Of a stretch of 64,000 nucleotides of DNA, positions 43,978 to 51,960 are shown piece after piece. This stretch comes from Ga0077527 sp964533495. Its GTDB lineage: Bacteria; Pseudomonadota; Gammaproteobacteria; Burkholderiales; SG8-41. The position numbers were made by a program, and so were the translations under genes. How positions within the stretch are numbered: position 1 is the first letter of the stretch; each line of letters begins with the position of its first letter. Below the pieces are notes generated by a model, which made no database searches, had not been told where the DNA came from, and saw nothing but the letters and a program-made list of their open reading frames with translations. The stretch lies in NCBI GenBank assembly GCA_964533495.1, contig CAZHJU010000010.1, positions 1 to 64,000 of the forward strand, given 5' to 3'.

Positions 43978-44061
43978 GTCATTCCGGCGAATGCCGGAAT
44001 CCAGGCAACGGCAGGTGGAATTTCCGGATTCGTACTGGATCCCGGCTTGCGCCGGGATGAC
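43978..44061. repeat. 84-bp dispersed hairpin repeat, unit 1
   Basis: Starts GTCATTCCGGCGAATGCCGG and ends with the inverted form TCCCGGCTTGCGCCGGGATGAC, with short internal stems at both ends. Units of this type (translated as ..HSGESRNP...WIPACAGMT) are common intergenic repeats in Proteobacteria (general knowledge). It lies 10 nt after prfC. Confidence 0.85.
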
Positions 44062-44114
44062 GGCCGCGGGGATGTACGGCAAGCCGCCGGCACGCAGACA
44101 CTGTCCCCGACACC

Positions 44115-44198
44115 GTCATTCCGGCGAACGCCGGAATCCAGGCAGCGGCGGGTGGGATTTCCGGGTGTGTACTGGATCCCGGCTTACTCCGGGATGAC
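44115..44198. repeat. 84-bp dispersed hairpin repeat, unit 2
   Basis: The same length and orientation as the unit at 43978-44061, with substitutions, starting GTCATTCCGGCGAACGCCGG. The two units are separated by 53 nt in the gap between convergent prfC and the GNAT gene. A third related unit is at 48279-48468. Confidence 0.85.
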
Positions 44199-44221
44199 GT
44201 CCGGGGAGGGGGCGCGTTTGT

Positions 44222-44686
44222 TCAGTGCGGCCGGCGTTCCATCGCGAAACGTTCCAGCGTCACACCGCCACGCTCGACCCGTTCCGTGCGCAGCACCGTG
44301 AATCCCGCCTGCTCGAAGAAAGGTTTCGCCGTGCGGCTCGCCTCGGTGTGCAGCGCGGTCACGCCGGCGGCGCCGGCGTCGGCGACCAGCAGTTCGAGCA
44401 GCGCGCTGGCCACGCCCATGCGCTTGTAATCGGGGTGCACGTAGAGCAGATCGATGTGGCCCGGTACATCGGTGGTGATGAAGCCGCCGAGTTTGCCGTT
44501 GATCTCGAAAATCCAGCCGCGGCTGTCCTCCATGCGCCGCTCCCAGGCGCCGAAGTCGGCCTCCTGCGGCGCCCAGGCTTCGAGTTCCTCCGGCGTGTAG
44601 TCGCCGGCGGCGAGTTCATGCACCGCGCGGCGAAAGGTTTCGATGGTGGCGTCGAGGTCCTGCGGGCGCCATTTGCGCATGGGCAT
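44222..44686 (-). CDS. GNAT-family N-acetyltransferase
   Basis: 154 aa. Acetyl-CoA-binding motif A is in DLLYVHPDYKRMGVASALLELL (R-x-x-G-x-A form), with the C-terminal LHTEASRTAKPFFEQAGF typical of the YafP-like branch. The start at 44686 has AAGGA 7 nt upstream. Substrate unknown. It lies 63 nt downstream of mfd on the same strand. Confidence 0.88.
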   Translation of the reverse strand: MPMRKWRPQDLDATIETFRRAVHELAAGDYTPEELEAWAPQEADFGAWERRMEDSRGWIFEINGKLGGFITTDVPGHIDLLYVHPDYKRMGVASALLELLVADAGAAGVTALHTEASRTAKPFFEQAGFTVLRTERVERGGVTLERFAMERRPH

Positions 44687-44749
44687 CGGAATTCCTTTCG
44701 CGATCAGCGGGCGGCGCTTCGGCAGGTCGGGTGTTCCATTGTCCGCTGC

Positions 44750-47700
44750 TCAGGCGAGCTCGGCAAACACGCGGCGGATTTCGGCGACGCGCGATTTCAG
44801 GTCCGGCGTCGCGGTCTCGATGCGTAGCCGGTCCTGGCCGGCGAGCCTGTAGTTCTTTTTCTTCTGGATCAGCTGGATGATTTTGATCGGCTCGATCGGC
44901 GGGTTGGGCACGAACTGCAGGTTGATCGCGGCGTCGCCGGCGTCGATGCGGGCGATGCCCAGCGGCCTGCCGAGCAGGCGCAGGCGGTGGCAGTCGAGCA
45001 GTGTGCGCGCCGGCTCCGGCAGTTCGCCGAAGCGGTCGACCAGTTCTTCCTGCAGCAGTTGCAGCCGCTCGTCGCTGTCGCAGTGGGCGAGCCGCTTGTA
45101 GAGCACCAGCCGCTCGTGCACGTCGTGGCAGTAGTCCTCGGGCAGCAGCGCCGGGGCGTGCAGGTTGATCTCGGTGGTGACGCCGAGCGGCGCTTCGAGG
45201 TCGGGCTCCTTGCCCGCTTTCAGCGACTTCACCGCGGCGTCGAGCATCGCGCAGTAGAGATTGAAGCCGACCTCCTGCATCTCGCCTGACTGCGAGTCGC
45301 CCAGCACCTCGCCAGCACCGCGGATTTCGAGGTCGTGCATGGCCAGATAGAAACCCGAGCCCAGTTCCTCCATCGCCTGGATCGCCTCCAGCCGCTTCCT
45401 GGCGCCGGCGGTGATGTTGCCCTCGTCCGGCAGCAGCAGATAGGCGTAGGCCTGGTGGTGCGAGCGGCCGACGCGGCCGCGCAACTGGTGCAGTTGCGCG
45501 AGACCGAAGCGGTCGGCGCGGTTGATGATGATGGTGTTCGCGGTCGGGATGTCGATGCCGGTTTCGATGATGGTCGTGCACAGCAGCACGTTGAAGCGGC
45601 CCTGGTAGAAATCGCGCATCGCCAGCTCCAGCTCGCGCTCGCGCATCTGGCCGTGGGCGATGCGCACCCGCGCTTCCGGCAGCAGCCGCGTCAGTTCTTC
45701 CTCGACGTTGCGGATGGTGTCGATGTCGTTGTGCAGGAAATACACCTGCCCGCCGCGCTTCAACTCGCGCAGCACGGCTTCGCGAATGAGGGATTTCGCG
45801 TAGCGGGAGACGAAGGTCTTGATCGCCAGCCGCCGTTGCGGCGCAGTGGCGATCACCGAAAAGTCGCGCAGACCCTCCAGCGACATCGCCAGCGTGCGCG
45901 GGATCGGCGTCGCGGTCAGCGTCAGCACGTCGACCTCGGTGCGCAGCGCCTTCAACTGTTCCTTCTGCCGCACGCCGAAGCGGTGTTCCTCGTCGATGAT
46001 GACCAGGCCGAGATTCTTGAACTTCACGTCCTTGCTGACCAGCTTGTGGGTGCCCACCGCGATGTCGATGCGGCCCTCGGCCAGCCCCTGCAGCGCGTCG
46101 GCGGTTTCCTTCACCGTGCGGAAGCGCGACAGTTCCGCGACTTTCACCGGCCAGTCGGCGAAGCGGTCGCTGAAGGTGTTGAAGTGCTGTTCCGCGAGCA
46201 GCGTCGTCGGCACCAGAACGGCGACCTGCCTGCCGTCGGCCACCGCGACGAAGGCGGCGCGCAGGGCGACCTCGGTCTTGCCGAAGCCGACGTCGCCGCA
46301 GACCAGCCGGTCCATCGGCTTCGCGCTTTTCAGGTCCTCGATCGTGGCGTTGATTGCCGCGGCCTGGTCGGGGGTTTCCTCGAAGGGGAAGCCTTCCGCG
46401 AAAGCCTCGTAGTCGTGCGGCTTCAGCGTGAAGGCGTGGCCTTCGCGTGCGGCGCGCTGCGCGTAGAGCGCGAGCAGTTCCGCCGCGGTGTCGCGCACCT
46501 GTTTCGCGGCCTTGCGTTTCGCCTTGTCCCACTGGCCGCTGCCGAGCTGATGCAGCGGCGCCTGGTCGGCGGCCGCGCCGCTGTAGCGGCTGATCAGGTG
46601 CAGGCTCGACACCGGCACGTAGAGTTTGGCGTCGTTGGCGTACTCCAGCGTCAGGAATTCGGCCGGTCCCTCGCCGAGGTCCATCGTCTGCAGGCCGAGG
46701 TAGCGACCGATGCCGTGCTGCTCGTGCACCACCGGATCGCCGATCTTGACCTCGGACAGGTCGCGCAACATGCCCTCGGGCGACGTGCGTTTTGCGTCGC
46801 GCGCGGCGCGCTGGCGCACCTGCGACGAATACAGTTCGTTCTCGGTGACGACCGCGATATTCGCCGCGACGTCGATCCAGCCCGCCTGCAGCGGCGCGAC
46901 GCCGAGCATGAATGGCGCATCGGCCGTATTGAAAGTAGCCCAGTCCGCGGCCTGCGCCGGCTTCAGCCCGTACTCGCGGAAATACTCGAGCATGGTTTCG
47001 CGCCGGCCCAGCGTTTCGGCCAGCGCGAGCACGCGGCCGGGAAACGCATTGCTGAACGCGCGCAGCCGGTGCAGCGGGTCGTCGGCGCGGCGCTCGACCT
47101 GCAGCGGCGGCAGCGGCGCCGTAGCGGTATTCTGTAACTCATTGTTTTTATTGATATTTTTTTGATCCTCCCCAATAGGGGCGGCTGCTGCGAGATCGAC
47201 GCGGGCAAACGGCTTGATCGCGCCGAAGAAGGCGTCCTCGGTCAGGAACAGTTCCTGCGGCGGCAGCACTGGATTGGCGAGGTCGCCGCGCACCATCGCA
47301 TGGCGCCCGCGCGTGTCGGCCCAGAATTCGTCGATGGCTTCGGTGATGCCGGGGCGTAGGCAAACCGTCGTCTCCCGCGGCAGGTAATCGGTGAGCAGCG
47401 CGGTGTTGTCGAAAAACAGCGGCAGGAAATACTCGATGCCCGCCGTCGGGATGCCTTTCGACACGTCCTTGTAGACCTGGCTGCGCGAAGGGTCGCCCTC
47501 GAAGCGCTCGCGGAAGCGCTGGCGGAAGGCGGTGCGCGCGGCCTCGTCCAGCGGAAACTCGCGCGCCGGCAGCAGCCGCACCTCCGGCACCTTCATGATC
47601 GAGCGCTGGCTGTCGATGTCGAAGCTGCGGATCGAGTCGATGACGTCGTCGAAGAGGTCGATCCGGTAGGGCAGCGGGCTGCCCATCGGGTAGAGATCGA

Positions 47701-48193
47701 TGAGCCCGCCGCGGAAGCTGTACTCGCCGGGCGCGACGACCTGCGTGACGTGATTGTAGCCGGCGAGCGTCAGTTGCAGTCGCAGCGCGTCGGGGCCGAG
47801 CTTCGCGCCCTGGCGGAAATAGAAGGTGTTGGCGGTGATGTAGTCGACCGGCGCGAAACGGTACAGCGCGGTGGTCACCGGCACCAGCGCGATGTCGAAG
47901 TCGCCGCGCGCGATCTGGCACAGCGTCGCCAGCCGCTCCGACACCAGGTCGTGGTGCGGCGAGAAATGGTCGTACGGCAGCGTCTCCCAGTCCGGCAGCA
48001 GGTGCAGCCGCAGTTGCGGCGCGAAGAAGGGGATCTCCTGCAGCAGCCGCTGCGCCTGCCAGGCGTTCTCCGTCAGCACCAGCAGCGGACGCGCGCGGGC
48101 CGCCAGCGCGGCGAGCGCGGGCGCGTCGCTGGAGCCGTGGAGCGGTGCGGTGCTGGCACGCTGCCCGGGAACGGGCAGCTCATTCGGAAGCAT
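44750..48193 (-). CDS. mfd: Transcription-repair coupling factor Mfd (with an element-encoded insertion)
   Basis: Removes RNA polymerase stalled at lesions and recruits UvrA. 1147 aa: UvrB-homology N-terminus (VLTENAWQAQRL), RNAP-interacting domain (GDPVVHEQHGIGRYLGLQ), helicase motifs (VCGDVGFGKTEVALRA, VGTHKLVSKDV, IIDEEHRFGVRQKE, TATPIPRTLAMS, MRERELELAM) and the C-terminal TRCF domain. Near residue 350, between the N-terminal domains, the peptide KNINKNNELQNTATA is encoded by a diverged AT-rich repeat that keeps the frame open. It lies in a linker-like stretch and probably does not abolish function. Confidence 0.96.
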   Translation of the reverse strand: MLPNELPVPGQRASTAPLHGSSDAPALAALAARARPLLVLTENAWQAQRLLQEIPFFAPQLRLHLLPDWETLPYDHFSPHHDLVSERLATLCQIARGDFDIALVPVTTALYRFAPVDYITANTFYFRQGAKLGPDALRLQLTLAGYNHVTQVVAPGEYSFRGGLIDLYPMGSPLPYRIDLFDDVIDSIRSFDIDSQRSIMKVPEVRLLPAREFPLDEAARTAFRQRFRERFEGDPSRSQVYKDVSKGIPTAGIEYFLPLFFDNTALLTDYLPRETTVCLRPGITEAIDEFWADTRGRHAMVRGDLANPVLPPQELFLTEDAFFGAIKPFARVDLAAAAPIGEDQKNINKNNELQNTATAPLPPLQVERRADDPLHRLRAFSNAFPGRVLALAETLGRRETMLEYFREYGLKPAQAADWATFNTADAPFMLGVAPLQAGWIDVAANIAVVTENELYSSQVRQRAARDAKRTSPEGMLRDLSEVKIGDPVVHEQHGIGRYLGLQTMDLGEGPAEFLTLEYANDAKLYVPVSSLHLISRYSGAAADQAPLHQLGSGQWDKAKRKAAKQVRDTAAELLALYAQRAAREGHAFTLKPHDYEAFAEGFPFEETPDQAAAINATIEDLKSAKPMDRLVCGDVGFGKTEVALRAAFVAVADGRQVAVLVPTTLLAEQHFNTFSDRFADWPVKVAELSRFRTVKETADALQGLAEGRIDIAVGTHKLVSKDVKFKNLGLVIIDEEHRFGVRQKEQLKALRTEVDVLTLTATPIPRTLAMSLEGLRDFSVIATAPQRRLAIKTFVSRYAKSLIREAVLRELKRGGQVYFLHNDIDTIRNVEEELTRLLPEARVRIAHGQMRERELELAMRDFYQGRFNVLLCTTIIETGIDIPTANTIIINRADRFGLAQLHQLRGRVGRSHHQAYAYLLLPDEGNITAGARKRLEAIQAMEELGSGFYLAMHDLEIRGAGEVLGDSQSGEMQEVGFNLYCAMLDAAVKSLKAGKEPDLEAPLGVTTEINLHAPALLPEDYCHDVHERLVLYKRLAHCDSDERLQLLQEELVDRFGELPEPARTLLDCHRLRLLGRPLGIARIDAGDAAINLQFVPNPPIEPIKIIQLIQKKKNYRLAGQDRLRIETATPDLKSRVAEIRRVFAELA
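47136..47164. repeat. Diverged AT-rich element inside mfd
   Basis: AACTCATTGTTTTTATTGAT (47136-47155) plus a T-rich tail matches the core at 16 of 20 positions and the mutS-start copy at 17 of 20. It is the only AT-rich patch in mfd, inside the coding frame, encoding asparagine- and lysine-rich residues unlike the rest of the protein. Confidence 0.65.
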
Positions 48194-48278
48194 CGGAGGC
48201 TGCTGCGGAAAAGGGCGCTATTATAAACGCGCGCCCTTCGCTTTTTGCCGGAGCACAAACGCATGAACTTCACGATTC

Positions 48279-48468
48279 GTCATTCCGGCGAAAGCCGGAA
48301 TCCAGCAACAACGTTTCAGTCCCTGCGATGCGTCATTGACAGCTTGCGGGGTTCCATTGCATCCCCCTCCCCCCGCGAGCGGGGGGAGGGTTGGGGTGAG
48401 GGGCGACCGCAAGCCGTCAAATTGCGCATACTCAAAGGCTTCTGGACTCCGGCATGCGCCGGAATGAC
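48279..48468. repeat. Dispersed hairpin repeat with a nested G/C-rich unit
   Basis: It begins GTCATTCCGGCGAAAGCCGG like the 84-bp units and ends CCGGCATGCGCCGGAATGAC, but is 190 bp long because a second repeat (48364-48403, CCCCTCCCCCCGCGAGCGGG followed by GGGAGGG...GGTGAGGGG) lies inside. It occupies the whole region upstream of the sugar-dehydrogenase coding sequence; its last ATGAC provides the chosen start codon. Confidence 0.8.
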
Positions 48469-49573
48469 GGCCCTGGCGATGATGATGGCTGCTGCTTCCG
48501 CCGCCGCGCAGCCGCAAACCGTCAGATCCGAAAAACACGACTTCCGCGTCGTCACCCTCGTGCGCGGCCTGCAGAACCCCTGGTCGATGGCCTTCCTGCC
48601 CGACGGCCGCATGCTGGTGACCGAGCGCGCCGGGCGGCTGCGCATCGTCGGCAAGGATTTCAAACTCGGCCCGAAACCGGTCGAGGGCCTGCCGGAAATC
48701 GTCGCCAGCGGCCAGGGTGGCCTGCTCGACGTCGCGCTGCATCCGCAGTACGAAAAAAACGGCTGGATCTACTGGTCGTACAACGCGCCGGGGCCGGGCG
48801 GCTGGGGTACCGCGATGGCGCGCGGCAAGCTGAGCGATTACCGCATGACCGACGTGCAGGTGCTGTTCAGCATGGAGCCCAAGACCCGCGCCGGACACCA
48901 CTTCGGCAGCCGCATCGTCTTCGACAACAAGGGTTACGTCTACCTGACCCTCGGCGACCGCGGCGACATGCCGCGCGCACAGAAACTCGACGACCACGCC
49001 GGCTCGGTGATCCGCCTGCACGACGACGGCCGTGTGCCGAAGGGCAACCCTTTCGTCAACCGCGCCGGCGCCAAGCCCGAGAAGTTCACGCTCGGCAATC
49101 GCAACATGCAGGGCGCCGCGCTGCACCCGCAGACCGGCGAGCTGTGGACCCACGAACACGGCCCGCAGGGCGGCGACGAGGTCAACGTGATGCGCGCCGG
49201 CCGCAACTACGGCTGGCCGGTAATCACCTTCGGCGTCAACTACGGCATCGGCACCCGCATCGGCGAAGGCAGCGCCAAACCCGGCATGGAGCAGCCGCTG
49301 CACGTCTGGGTGCCGTCGATCGCGCCGTCAGGCATGGTCTTCTACACCGGCGACAAGTTTCCCAACTGGAAAGGCAACCTGCTGGTCGGCGCGCTGCGCG
49401 ACGAAATGCTGGTGCGGCTGGAACTCGACGGCGAGAAGGTCGTGCGCGAGGAACGGATGATCAAGGGGCAGATCGGGCGCATCCGCGATGTGCGGGTGGG
49501 GCCGGACGGGTTTGTTTATCTGCTGACGGATGAGCGGGAGGGGGTGGTGGTGAGGCTGGAATTTGTTAAATAA
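48464..49573 (+). CDS. Soluble PQQ-type aldose sugar dehydrogenase (YliI/Asd-like)
   Basis: 369 aa six-bladed beta-propeller of the GdhB/YliI family, which oxidises aldoses with PQQ in the periplasm. Motifs: VRGLQNPWSMAFLPDGRMLVTER, GQGGLLDVALHP, FGSRIVFDNKGYVYLTLGDRG, HEHGPQGGDEVN and GRNYGWPVIT. The ATG at 48464 gives a hydrophobic MTALAMMMAAASAAAQ segment that lacks the basic start of a signal peptide. The frame is open upstream through repeat sequence to ATG 48263, which would supply arginines and lysines, so the true N-terminus is uncertain. Confidence 0.85.
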   Translation: MTALAMMMAAASAAAQPQTVRSEKHDFRVVTLVRGLQNPWSMAFLPDGRMLVTERAGRLRIVGKDFKLGPKPVEGLPEIVASGQGGLLDVALHPQYEKNGWIYWSYNAPGPGGWGTAMARGKLSDYRMTDVQVLFSMEPKTRAGHHFGSRIVFDNKGYVYLTLGDRGDMPRAQKLDDHAGSVIRLHDDGRVPKGNPFVNRAGAKPEKFTLGNRNMQGAALHPQTGELWTHEHGPQGGDEVNVMRAGRNYGWPVITFGVNYGIGTRIGEGSAKPGMEQPLHVWVPSIAPSGMVFYTGDKFPNWKGNLLVGALRDEMLVRLELDGEKVVREERMIKGQIGRIRDVRVGPDGFVYLLTDEREGVVVRLEFVK

Positions 49574-49780
49574 TCAAATAAAGCCAATACGGTGAAGTAA
49601 ACGCGTTGTGACATGGCTTCCTGTATTTTTACGGCACTTCATCGTGCCTGCTAACGAGTCGTGACTGCTGGTTTTCTACCGAAGGCGTGTCGCCGGATTT
49701 CATGGAAGCGCGTGACCAGCCGCAGGATCAGGAACGCACGGCGCTGTAATTTACACTTTCATCCAGTGTAGTTCTTCCAC
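49574..49780. other. Gap between sugar dehydrogenase and LysR gene, with possible gene remnant
   Basis: A GC-rich stretch at about 49677-49749 on the plus strand reads EGVSPDFMEARDQPQDQERTAL and a stop, looking like the C-terminus of a lost gene; no matching upstream part is present. Just after the dehydrogenase stop, 49573-49592 weakly resembles the AT-rich element (14 of 19). Nothing else was recognised. Confidence 0.35.
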
Positions 49781-50689
49781 TTACGGTGGAGATTTCGCAG
49801 ATGAACTCCGTGCTTTGCGTGCTGCCCAGAGCCAGTTCTTTATAAGTTCCGAATCTCTGCTTTTCTGCCATACCGCGAACAGTGGCGCGCGTTCTTTGGT
49901 GTTGTAATGAGTCAGTCGAATGAATTTTACGTTACTTATAGAGACCGACTGGGCGCTTTCCGCAACAATTGCCACTCCAATTCCGGCGGCAACAAAAGCC
50001 AGAATTGAATGTAGCGCACCTCTTTGCATGATTTTGGGGTGCACTTTTGCTTGGGAAAGCAAGGACGAGATTTTTGAATAGAAATATGGTGAATCTTCTG
50101 GCCCATAAGTAACAAACGGTTCCCCGGATAGGCGCTTTATATTTAGGGAGTCGAGCCGAGAAAATCTATGTGTTGAAGGTGTTGCCAATACAAAACGCTC
50201 CTCCCATACCAGCGATGTATGGAGATCTGCACTTTCTATGGGGGAGCGAACTATCCCTACATCGATGATTCCCCGATTAATGTGATCAAACTGTTTGTCA
50301 AATACTAATTCTGTAAATTGCAGCCTCACATCTGGGTATTTTTCTCTGAATATCCGAATGGTGGGAGGCAAGAACTGATAAGACGCGCTGGGGACAAAGC
50401 CTATCGATAGCTGTCCGCTCACTCCGGCTGCTGCGCGTTTTGCTTCTCTGGCAGCCTGATCTGCAGAATTAAGTATCGATCTTGCGTGAAGTAAGAACTC
50501 CCGACCTGCAGATGTCAGCTTAACCGAGCGGGTGCTTCGCTCAAATAAACGCTCATCGACGCAGACCTCCAATTGCTTGAGTAGTTGACTCAACGGCGGT
50601 TGAGTTATGCATAACCTCGCGGCTGCCCTTCCGAAATGTAATTCCTCCGCAATGGCGCAGAACGCTCTTAAGTGCTTTAGTTCAAACAT
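49781..50689 (-). CDS. LysR-type transcriptional regulator
   Basis: 302 aa. N-terminal winged HTH (FCAIAEELHFGRAAARLCITQPPLSQLLKQLE, described here by its ends), linker helix, and an effector domain (GQLSIGFVPSASYQFLPP, RLQFTEL, DVGIVRSPI). It resembles regulators of aromatic or amide catabolism. Divergent from the amidase-like gene across 157 nt, the arrangement in which LysR proteins usually control the neighbour. Codon use is clearly less GC-rich than the flanking genes, indicating transfer. Confidence 0.92.
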   Translation of the reverse strand: MFELKHLRAFCAIAEELHFGRAAARLCITQPPLSQLLKQLEVCVDERLFERSTRSVKLTSAGREFLLHARSILNSADQAAREAKRAAAGVSGQLSIGFVPSASYQFLPPTIRIFREKYPDVRLQFTELVFDKQFDHINRGIIDVGIVRSPIESADLHTSLVWEERFVLATPSTHRFSRLDSLNIKRLSGEPFVTYGPEDSPYFYSKISSLLSQAKVHPKIMQRGALHSILAFVAAGIGVAIVAESAQSVSISNVKFIRLTHYNTKERAPLFAVWQKSRDSELIKNWLWAARKARSSSAKSPP

Positions 50690-50846
50690 AATTGATATTA
50701 ATTATGAATTAATCAAAGCGTTATTTTAAATTAGACGTTAATAAATAGATTTTCTATACTAATTTTGGAATTCTGCCAAGTAACTGCCAAGTAAAACAGT
50801 TTGCGCAATTGGATTACGTATCTGCGGTGCATAGGAGAACGCGAGA

Positions 50847-51785
50847 GTGAGTCCGCTGTGGCAATTATCGGTAGCTGAACTGAGTAAATTGGTTCGGGAC
50901 AAGGAAGTTTCTCCGTTGGAGATTTCCGAGTCATGCATTCGCCGATATGAGGGCCTGAATGGCACGCTTAATGCAATCGTGGCATGTAATCATGAAGACA
51001 CGATTGAGCAGGCCCGTAGATCCGAAAAGCGCATGCTCCAGAATAAGCTATTGAGCCCGTTAGATGGAATTCCAATAACTATAAAAGACAATATTTTTTC
51101 CAAGGGATTTCGTGCAACCTGGGGAAGTCTTTTATATGAGAGTTTTGAACCGGATGTTGATGATTATTGTGTAGAACACTTGCGAAATGCAGGCGCAGTG
51201 ATCTTCGGAAAAACCAATACGCCTGAATTTGCGTTATCTGCGCACACTAATAACCTGATATTCGGTAAAACCTTAAATCCATGGGATCTTTCGCTAACTC
51301 CCGGAGGATCCAGCGGGGGTGCGGTTTCCTCCGTAGCGTCGGGAATGGTGCCATTGGCAGTTGCTACTGACGCAGGAGGGTCAATACGGCGTCCTTGCAG
51401 TTACACAGGGTTGGTGGGCCTTAGAACCTCTACAGGCCGAATCCAGAGGCGTCCAGGTTTTCAGGCGCTCGTGCATGATTTTCAGGTAATCGCTCCAGCG
51501 GCAAGAACGGTAGATACGGAAGGTAATTACTGGTGTGCGTTAATTCATGATTGGCACATTGCCTGCTTTGCGCCAGATGGAAAGGAGATTAGGCGGATAA
51601 AGTTGCCCGTCCAACATCCAACGATGTGTACCTTTGGCGGGGATAATTATGATGTGATGTATGTCACTTCAGGCACGCGGTTTTTAGAACCTGAAAAACA
51701 TGGCCCGCAACCTCTCGCCGGTGCTTTGTTTTCAATTCATGGGCTTGGAGCGCGCGGTCTGCCTGAGCCATATTTTGAAGGATGA
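50847..51785 (+). CDS. Chimeric protein: amidase N-terminal half fused to SMP-30-like C-terminus
   Basis: 312 aa. Residues 1 to about 220 are the N-terminal half of an amidase-signature enzyme: LDGIPITIKDN (catalytic Lys), TPGGSSGGAVSSVASG (cis-Ser) and ATDAGGSIRRP (nucleophile Ser). From about residue 222 (TVDTEGNYWCALIHDW) to the end it matches the C-terminal part of SMP-30/gluconolactonase proteins (PVQHPTMCTFGGDNYD, AGALFSIHGLGARGLPEP). Neither domain is complete: amidases need about 450 residues and SMP-30 about 300. GTG 50847 has AGGAGA 8 nt upstream. It is probably a deletion fusion of two genes of a catabolic cluster; activity is doubtful. Confidence 0.8.
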   Translation: MSPLWQLSVAELSKLVRDKEVSPLEISESCIRRYEGLNGTLNAIVACNHEDTIEQARRSEKRMLQNKLLSPLDGIPITIKDNIFSKGFRATWGSLLYESFEPDVDDYCVEHLRNAGAVIFGKTNTPEFALSAHTNNLIFGKTLNPWDLSLTPGGSSGGAVSSVASGMVPLAVATDAGGSIRRPCSYTGLVGLRTSTGRIQRRPGFQALVHDFQVIAPAARTVDTEGNYWCALIHDWHIACFAPDGKEIRRIKLPVQHPTMCTFGGDNYDVMYVTSGTRFLEPEKHGPQPLAGALFSIHGLGARGLPEPYFEG

Positions 51786-51960
51786 CTTCATTCAGAATTT
51801 CATTCACTTCCCCAGGCTATTGAGGTTCAGCCCGTGAAAGCGGGAACCCGGCAGATTCCATTTCTCGGGTTTTACCAACGCATCCAGACGATCTTGGTCG
51901 CAAAGCGGCGCAACTCCTCCATCAAGATTTCCGATTAAACGTGCCGGAGTCAATTCCGTT

